NCBI GenBank assembly: GCA_030690515.1
Contig: JAUYGP010000258.1
Location: 1-9,715, forward strand
Length of the DNA stretch: 9,715 bases
Origin: Giesbergeria sp.
Lineage (GTDB): Bacteria > Pseudomonadota > Gammaproteobacteria > Burkholderiales > Burkholderiaceae_C
Reading direction: 5' to 3'
The translations under genes were made by a program, and so were the position numbers. The notes under the pieces were generated by a model. It was given only the letters and a program-made list of their open reading frames with translations, made no database searches and had not been told where the DNA came from. This document shows, one piece after another, positions 6,093 to 9,715 of the stretch (the stretch's first letter is position 1; every line of letters starts with the position of its first letter).

Positions 6093-7385
6093 TTGTTCCC
6101 CGCGCTTGATTTTCGGCAGCGCTGCAGTGCGCTGGCGGCGTTTGTGCTGCCCGCGCTGACCCTGGCCCTGCCTTCCGGTTATGCCTACGGCATCGTGCTG
6201 CTGACCCTGTGTGCGTTGGCCACGGCGCCGCACTGGCTGCGCCAGCCGATGGCATCGATTTCGGCGCGGTGGCTGCTGTTGGTGTTTGCCGTGATGGGCG
6301 CCGTCTGGCTGTACGGCGGCGACCTGTCCAAGGGCTGGAGCGTCTTGAACAAGCCTTCCCGCTACTGGCTGGCGGTGTTGTGTATTCCGTTCGTCTTTGC
6401 ATTTCCTCCCAGGGGACGCTACTTGCTCTTGGGCATTGCCGTGGGCGCGGCTGCTGGCGGGTTCCGGGCCTTGTATGACGTGCATGTGCTCGGTTTTGAC
6501 CGTGCCTGGATCGATTCCGCCACACGGTCCAGCGGGGCGATCCAATATGGCAACCTGAGCGGTCTTTTCGGACTCATGTGCTGGTTACAGTGGGTCGTGG
6601 GGATGGACCGCTGCCGCTGGCAGCAACGGCTGCTGATGGCCGCATGCGCTGTGCTGGGCCTGCTGGGCTCGCTGCTGTCGCAAACCCGCGGTGGTTGGCT
6701 GGCCTTGGCGCTGTGCATGCTGCCCCTGTCGTGGCTTCTGGTGCGCCACCTGTGGGGGCGGCGTGTTCTGGTGGGCGGTGCGGGTCTGCTGGCCCTGGTG
6801 CTGCTGCTGTGCTGGTACCAGGCGCCCCAACTGGAACAGCGCTGGGAGCAGGCGCAAAGTGAAGTCAGCGGCTATGTGGACAACGGAAACGCGCGCACCT
6901 CGGTGGGCCAGCGACTGGACCACTGGCAACTGGCCTGGAACATGGGGCTGGACCGCCCCCTGGGCGGTTGGGGCGAGGTGGGCTATCAACAGGAGAAGCA
7001 GCGCCGCGTCGCAGCCGGCTTGGCCCATCCCATCGTGCTGGAGTTCGGGCACGCGCACAACGAGTGGCTGGACATGTTTGCCAAGCGCGGCCTCGTGGGC
7101 CTGGCAGGATTGCTGCTCTTTTATGGCGCTCCCCTCGCCTTGCTCTGGCCTACGCGCAAGCGCGTGCAGCGGCCCGATGGCCTGCTTGACCGCCAGGCAC
7201 TGTGCCTGCGCCTGGTCGGCGTTCTGCTCCCGTTGGGCTACCTGGGCTTTGGATTGACCCAGGTATTCCTTGCGCATTTCAACGGCAACATGGTCTACCT
7301 GTTCATGGTGCTTCTGGTCGTGGCTGCGCTGGAGCCTGCTGCGGCCGAGCCGTCCCGGGCGTCACGCCTGCACAAGCTGCCGTAA
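6093..7385 (+). CDS. O-antigen ligase family membrane protein (Wzy_C domain)
   Basis: The 430-residue, strongly hydrophobic protein has about 10-12 likely membrane spans and a large polar periplasmic stretch around residues 245-330. Landmarks are QTRGGWLALAL with R199 and FGHAHNEWLDMFAKRGLVGL with H322 (H320 nearby). An arginine and a histidine in such positions are essential in WaaL-type ligases, which join undecaprenyl-linked O chains to lipid A-core in the periplasm. Wzy polymerases and other glycan ligases share the domain, so WaaL is likely but not certain. The start appears to be TTG at 6093: an in-frame stop lies at 6051-6053, no ATG or GTG intervenes, and the first ATG (about 6250) would remove the first membrane segments. 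The 3' end overlaps the opposite-strand flavoprotein gene by 24 bp. Confidence 0.85.
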   Translation: MFPALDFRQRCSALAAFVLPALTLALPSGYAYGIVLLTLCALATAPHWLRQPMASISARWLLLVFAVMGAVWLYGGDLSKGWSVLNKPSRYWLAVLCIPFVFAFPPRGRYLLLGIAVGAAAGGFRALYDVHVLGFDRAWIDSATRSSGAIQYGNLSGLFGLMCWLQWVVGMDRCRWQQRLLMAACAVLGLLGSLLSQTRGGWLALALCMLPLSWLLVRHLWGRRVLVGGAGLLALVLLLCWYQAPQLEQRWEQAQSEVSGYVDNGNARTSVGQRLDHWQLAWNMGLDRPLGGWGEVGYQQEKQRRVAAGLAHPIVLEFGHAHNEWLDMFAKRGLVGLAGLLLFYGAPLALLWPTRKRVQRPDGLLDRQALCLRLVGVLLPLGYLGFGLTQVFLAHFNGNMVYLFMVLLVVAALEPAAAEPSRASRLHKLP

Positions 7386-8372
7386 CCGGGCCTGGGCTTC
7401 CTGGTCCATGCGTGTGACGAGTTCAGCCGCGCTGGGCAGGTCGTGCACCAGGCCGACGGCTTCTCCCACGGTGGTGTGCGCGGCAGAAAAATCCCCGGCC
7501 TGCACGGCCGCATCGTAGAGGGCGCGCGCCGTCTCGGGCGCTGCGCGCAGTGCGTCGATGCGGCCCTCCCACTGGCGGTGCAGGGTGTTGCGCACGGCGC
7601 GAAAGTCATAGGGCTCGGGCCAGTTCTTGCGCCGCAGAATGTCGAACACCGCACTGCGCGCTGTGCCATCGCCATTGGTCTGCACGGCCAGGGCCTTGGC
7701 GCCCGCCGGGGCCAGGCTCTCCTGCGTGGCCCACAGGCGCGACCCCACCAGGGCGCCGTCGGCACCCAGCGCCAGCACCGCCGCCAGCGTGCGACCATCG
7801 GCAATGCCGCCAGCCGCCAGCAGCAGGGTATCCGGCGCATGGCGGGCCAGCCAGTCGGCCAGTTCTGGCACAAAGGTGAGCGTGGCGCGGCCGTTCAGTG
7901 CATTCAGTCCGTGCCCACCGGCTTCCGCGCCTTGCGCCACGATGACGGCGGCGCCCGCGTCCACTGCCTGTGGGGCTTGTTGCATGCACTGGATTTGGCA
8001 GATCAGGGCCGCGCCGCTGGCTGCGATGCGCGCGGCATAGCGACGGGCGTCGCCAAACGACAGCATGACGGCGCGCGGGCGCTGTGTGGGGGGCAGGTCG
8101 AGCAGCCAGTCCAGCGCGCTGGCATCTTCATCGAGCTTCCAGGTGATGAATCCGCAGCCGATGCGGCCGGTGTCGGCAGCCTCCAAAGCCAGCCCGTATT
8201 CGCGTTGCGTCCAGGCCAGATCGCCATAGCCGCCGCCCACCAAGCCGAGGGCGCCCGCCTGGGCACAGGCGCTGGCCAGTGCACCGCCCGAGGCCAGCGC
8301 CATGGGCGCTAGTGCGATGGGGGTGGTCAGACCAAAACGGGTGGAGAAACGGGAGTTTTGCAAGGCAGTCAT
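7362..8372 (-). CDS. Nitronate monooxygenase / 2-nitropropane dioxygenase-like flavoprotein
   Basis: The 336-residue protein is an FMN-dependent TIM-barrel oxidoreductase of the nitronate monooxygenase family. These enzymes oxidise alkyl nitronates such as propionate 3-nitronate; other members are NADH:quinone reductases or enoyl reductases, so the substrate is uncertain. Visible landmarks: TTPIALAPMALASGG (16-30) at the first strand, the glycine loop LGLVGGGYGD (42-51), AQGAEAGGHG (146-155) with the candidate catalytic H154, and the phosphate-binding AAGGIADG (186-193) with ALVGSRLWAT (207-216). It begins at an ATG read from 8372 down; the upstream sequence has no strong Shine-Dalgarno. It is the second gene of a minus-strand pair after the histidine kinase but 205 nt away, so separate transcription is likely. 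Its last 24 bp overlap the convergent ligase gene. Confidence 0.9.
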   Translation of the reverse strand: MTALQNSRFSTRFGLTTPIALAPMALASGGALASACAQAGALGLVGGGYGDLAWTQREYGLALEAADTGRIGCGFITWKLDEDASALDWLLDLPPTQRPRAVMLSFGDARRYAARIAASGAALICQIQCMQQAPQAVDAGAAVIVAQGAEAGGHGLNALNGRATLTFVPELADWLARHAPDTLLLAAGGIADGRTLAAVLALGADGALVGSRLWATQESLAPAGAKALAVQTNGDGTARSAVFDILRRKNWPEPYDFRAVRNTLHRQWEGRIDALRAAPETARALYDAAVQAGDFSAAHTTVGEAVGLVHDLPSAAELVTRMDQEAQARLRQLVQA

Positions 8373-8440
8373 CGCGCCATTCTCGCGCCATCAGCGCCGT
8401 GGTGCTGCGCAGGGCCGCTGTGGCCGTGCAGAGTGCGCCC

Positions 8441-8545
8441 CAAATTGCTATGAATACTGGAGCTGCCAGCGCTTGTATTTAAACAATTTCAAGGCGAAAA
8501 ATGTTTGAAATCTAATGGAATAAAGCGCTGCAAGCTCACTTTTTT
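8441..8545. repeat. Nested inverted-repeat element in the histidine kinase/flavoprotein spacer
   Basis: The spacer is AT-richer than its surroundings. Outer arms AGCTGCCAGCGCTT (8461-8474) and AAGCGCTGCAAGCT (8523-8536) are inverted copies matching at 12 of 14 positions. Inside them, ATTTCAA (8486-8492) and TTGAAAT (8505-8511) form a second perfect 7-bp pair around a 12-nt loop. An ATTGCTATGAA lead-in precedes the left arm. The ATTGCTAT..AGCTGC..GCGCTTG wording resembles a dispersed intergenic element I recall from Comamonadaceae genomes; that is memory, not a search. It could serve as a REP-like transcript-end or mRNA-stability element between the two minus-strand genes. Confidence 0.5.
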
Positions 8546-8577
8546 GTAGCGCAAGGTGCGCACAGCACTCTTTTGCA

Positions 8578-9715
8578 TCATGCGGCCCCGCTGCGGCCTG
8601 TGTGCAGCGGCAGGCGCAGCACAAAGCAGGCGCCGCCGCCGGTGTGGTCTTCACAGTGCACGCTGCCGTGGTGCCTGCTGGCAATCGAGCGCACCAGGGC
8701 CAGGCCCAGGCCGACGCCACCGGCGCGCTCGCTGGCGCCGGGCAGGCGGTAGAACGGTTCGAAGATGCGTTCGCGCTGGTCCGGCGGTACACCGGGGCCC
8801 CGGTCGCAGACGCGCACTTCTGCCATGGTGCCCATGCGGCGTACGATGACAGTGATCTCGCCGTTGCTGTAGCGCCGCGCGTTTTCCAGCAGGTTGCGCA
8901 CGGCGCGGCGCAGCAGCTTGGCGACGCCCGCCACCTCCAGGGCATCGGCACCGGCGTCGGCGTCCAGGTCGGCATCCACGCGGGCGCATTCCTCGGCCGC
9001 AAGGCCCACCAAGTCCACGGGTTCGATGGTGCCCACGTCGGCCTCATGGGCGTCGAGGCGGCTGGCCAGCAAAATTTCGTCCACCAACTGGTCCAGCTCG
9101 GCAATGTTGCGCAAAATTTCAGCGCGAAAGGCGGGTGCTGGCAGGCCCGAGCCCATCAACTCCAACCCCATGCGGATGCGCGTGAGCGGCGAGCGCAGCT
9201 CGTGCGAGGCATTGGCCAGCAGCGATTTGTGCGAGCGCATCAGGGCTTCAATGCGCGTGGCGGCGGCGTTGAACTGGCGCGACAACTCGGCCACTTCGTC
9301 ATTGCCCTGCACGGGAACGCGGGCCGACAGGTCGCCCTCGCCAAAGCGCTGCACGCCGCGTTGCAGCACATCAAGCCGCTTGAGAAGGCGCCGGATGATG
9401 GGGAACACCCCCACGGCCACCGCCAGGCCGACCAGGGCCAGCATCCAGACAAAACCAAAGGGCGGGCGCATCCAGAAGGCGGCGTCCGGGCGGTGCCCGG
9501 CACCGGGGGGGCGGTCGCCCCGGGGCGGGCGTGGGCCAATTTGCAGGCTGTAGCTGCTGCCGTTCTCGCTGTCGATGCGCAGCTCAACCCCGTCCCGCGA
9601 AGATCCCGGTGCGCGCGTGGCCAGGCCCGCGACCAAGGTGTTGCCTGCGCTGTCTCGCAGCACCATTTCGCGGCCCTGTGGCACCTCGGGCTGCGCATTT
9701 TGTTCGGCCGCCACG
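8578..9715 (-). CDS. Membrane sensor histidine kinase (5' partial)
   Basis: The visible 379 codons are the C-terminal part of a two-component sensor; the gene starts right of the window, so the first transmembrane helix and part of the sensor are missing. In the order read (residue 1 at 9714): end of a periplasmic region (1-85) rich in Pro, Gly and Arg, a transmembrane helix (about 87-107), a HAMP linker (about 108-160, ending near NDEVAELSRQFN), the HisKA dimerisation helix with phospho-acceptor H171 in NASHELRSPLTR, and the ATPase domain with N278 (NLLENA), DRGPG (304-308), the FEPFYR box and GGVGLGLAL (332-340). It should autophosphorylate on H171 and pass the phosphate to a response regulator, likely encoded just upstream outside the window. 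The layout is of the CpxA/EnvZ type; the signal cannot be inferred. The stop lies 205 nt before the flavoprotein gene. Confidence 0.93.
   Translation of the reverse strand, partial: VAAEQNAQPEVPQGREMVLRDSAGNTLVAGLATRAPGSSRDGVELRIDSENGSSYSLQIGPRPPRGDRPPGAGHRPDAAFWMRPPFGFVWMLALVGLAVAVGVFPIIRRLLKRLDVLQRGVQRFGEGDLSARVPVQGNDEVAELSRQFNAAATRIEALMRSHKSLLANASHELRSPLTRIRMGLELMGSGLPAPAFRAEILRNIAELDQLVDEILLASRLDAHEADVGTIEPVDLVGLAAEECARVDADLDADAGADALEVAGVAKLLRRAVRNLLENARRYSNGEITVIVRRMGTMAEVRVCDRGPGVPPDQRERIFEPFYRLPGASERAGGVGLGLALVRSIASRHHGSVHCEDHTGGGACFVLRLPLHTGRSGAA

Noticed and set aside
5644..6545. Overlapping 293- and 294-codon minus-strand frames over the zinc-finger gene and the start of the ligase
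   Set aside because: They cover a spacer where a gene would be welcome, but the proteins are low-complexity Arg/Gln/Gly-rich and lie opposite genes with clear motifs.
8894..9553. 219-codon plus-strand frame inside the histidine kinase gene
   Set aside because: It is antisense to kinase motifs in the right order and has a Ser/Arg/Ala-rich shadow composition.
1..9715. tRNA or rRNA genes, CRISPR arrays, insertion sequences, phage genes
   Set aside because: No cloverleaf, regular spaced repeats, transposase motif or target duplication was seen when reading both strands.

Overview
The window is ordinary, GC-rich chromosomal DNA of a betaproteobacterium. The protein styles, the gene mix and one intergenic repeat that resembles those I recall from the family suggest Comamonadaceae (Acidovorax, Comamonas or relatives). 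The taxon is an inference from protein character; no database was searched.

Layout, left to right. (1) 1-865, plus strand: 3' end of an NADP-dependent malic enzyme (maeB), closed by a clear intrinsic terminator. (2) 1022-2210, plus strand: an exported guanyl-specific ribonuclease of the N1/T1/Sa/barnase class, followed by a cytoplasmic barstar-type inhibitor. The barstar reading frame stops at 1974, but a 65-codon coding-like stretch follows at once in the -1 frame and ends at 2165, just before a strong terminator-like hairpin. (3) 2279-3658: radA, a DNA recombination ATPase. (4) 3741-7385, plus strand: ilvE (branched-chain aminotransferase), then a GT4 glycosyltransferase 15 nt downstream, a small CHCC zinc-finger protein and a membrane O-antigen-ligase-type protein. 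The glycosyltransferase and the ligase suggest a small lipopolysaccharide or surface-glycan cluster. (5) 7362-9715, minus strand: a nitronate monooxygenase-like flavoprotein, whose 3' end overlaps the ligase gene tail-to-tail by 24 bp, and the 3' part of a sensor histidine kinase gene. The two are separated by a 205-nt AT-richer spacer holding an imperfect inverted-repeat element.

Functionally, the ribonuclease and barstar form a toxin/immunity-like pair: the enzyme has a Sec signal and the inhibitor has none, as in barnase/barstar. The most interesting signal is at the end of the barstar gene. A T-TTT run just before the stop is followed, after a 6-nt spacer, by a perfect 10-bp stem-loop, and the -1 frame then stays open for 65 codons. 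This could be programmed -1 frameshifting that makes a 205-residue inhibitor, a recent 1-nt deletion, or a sequence error in a T run. No RNA genes, insertion sequences, CRISPR arrays or origins were seen.
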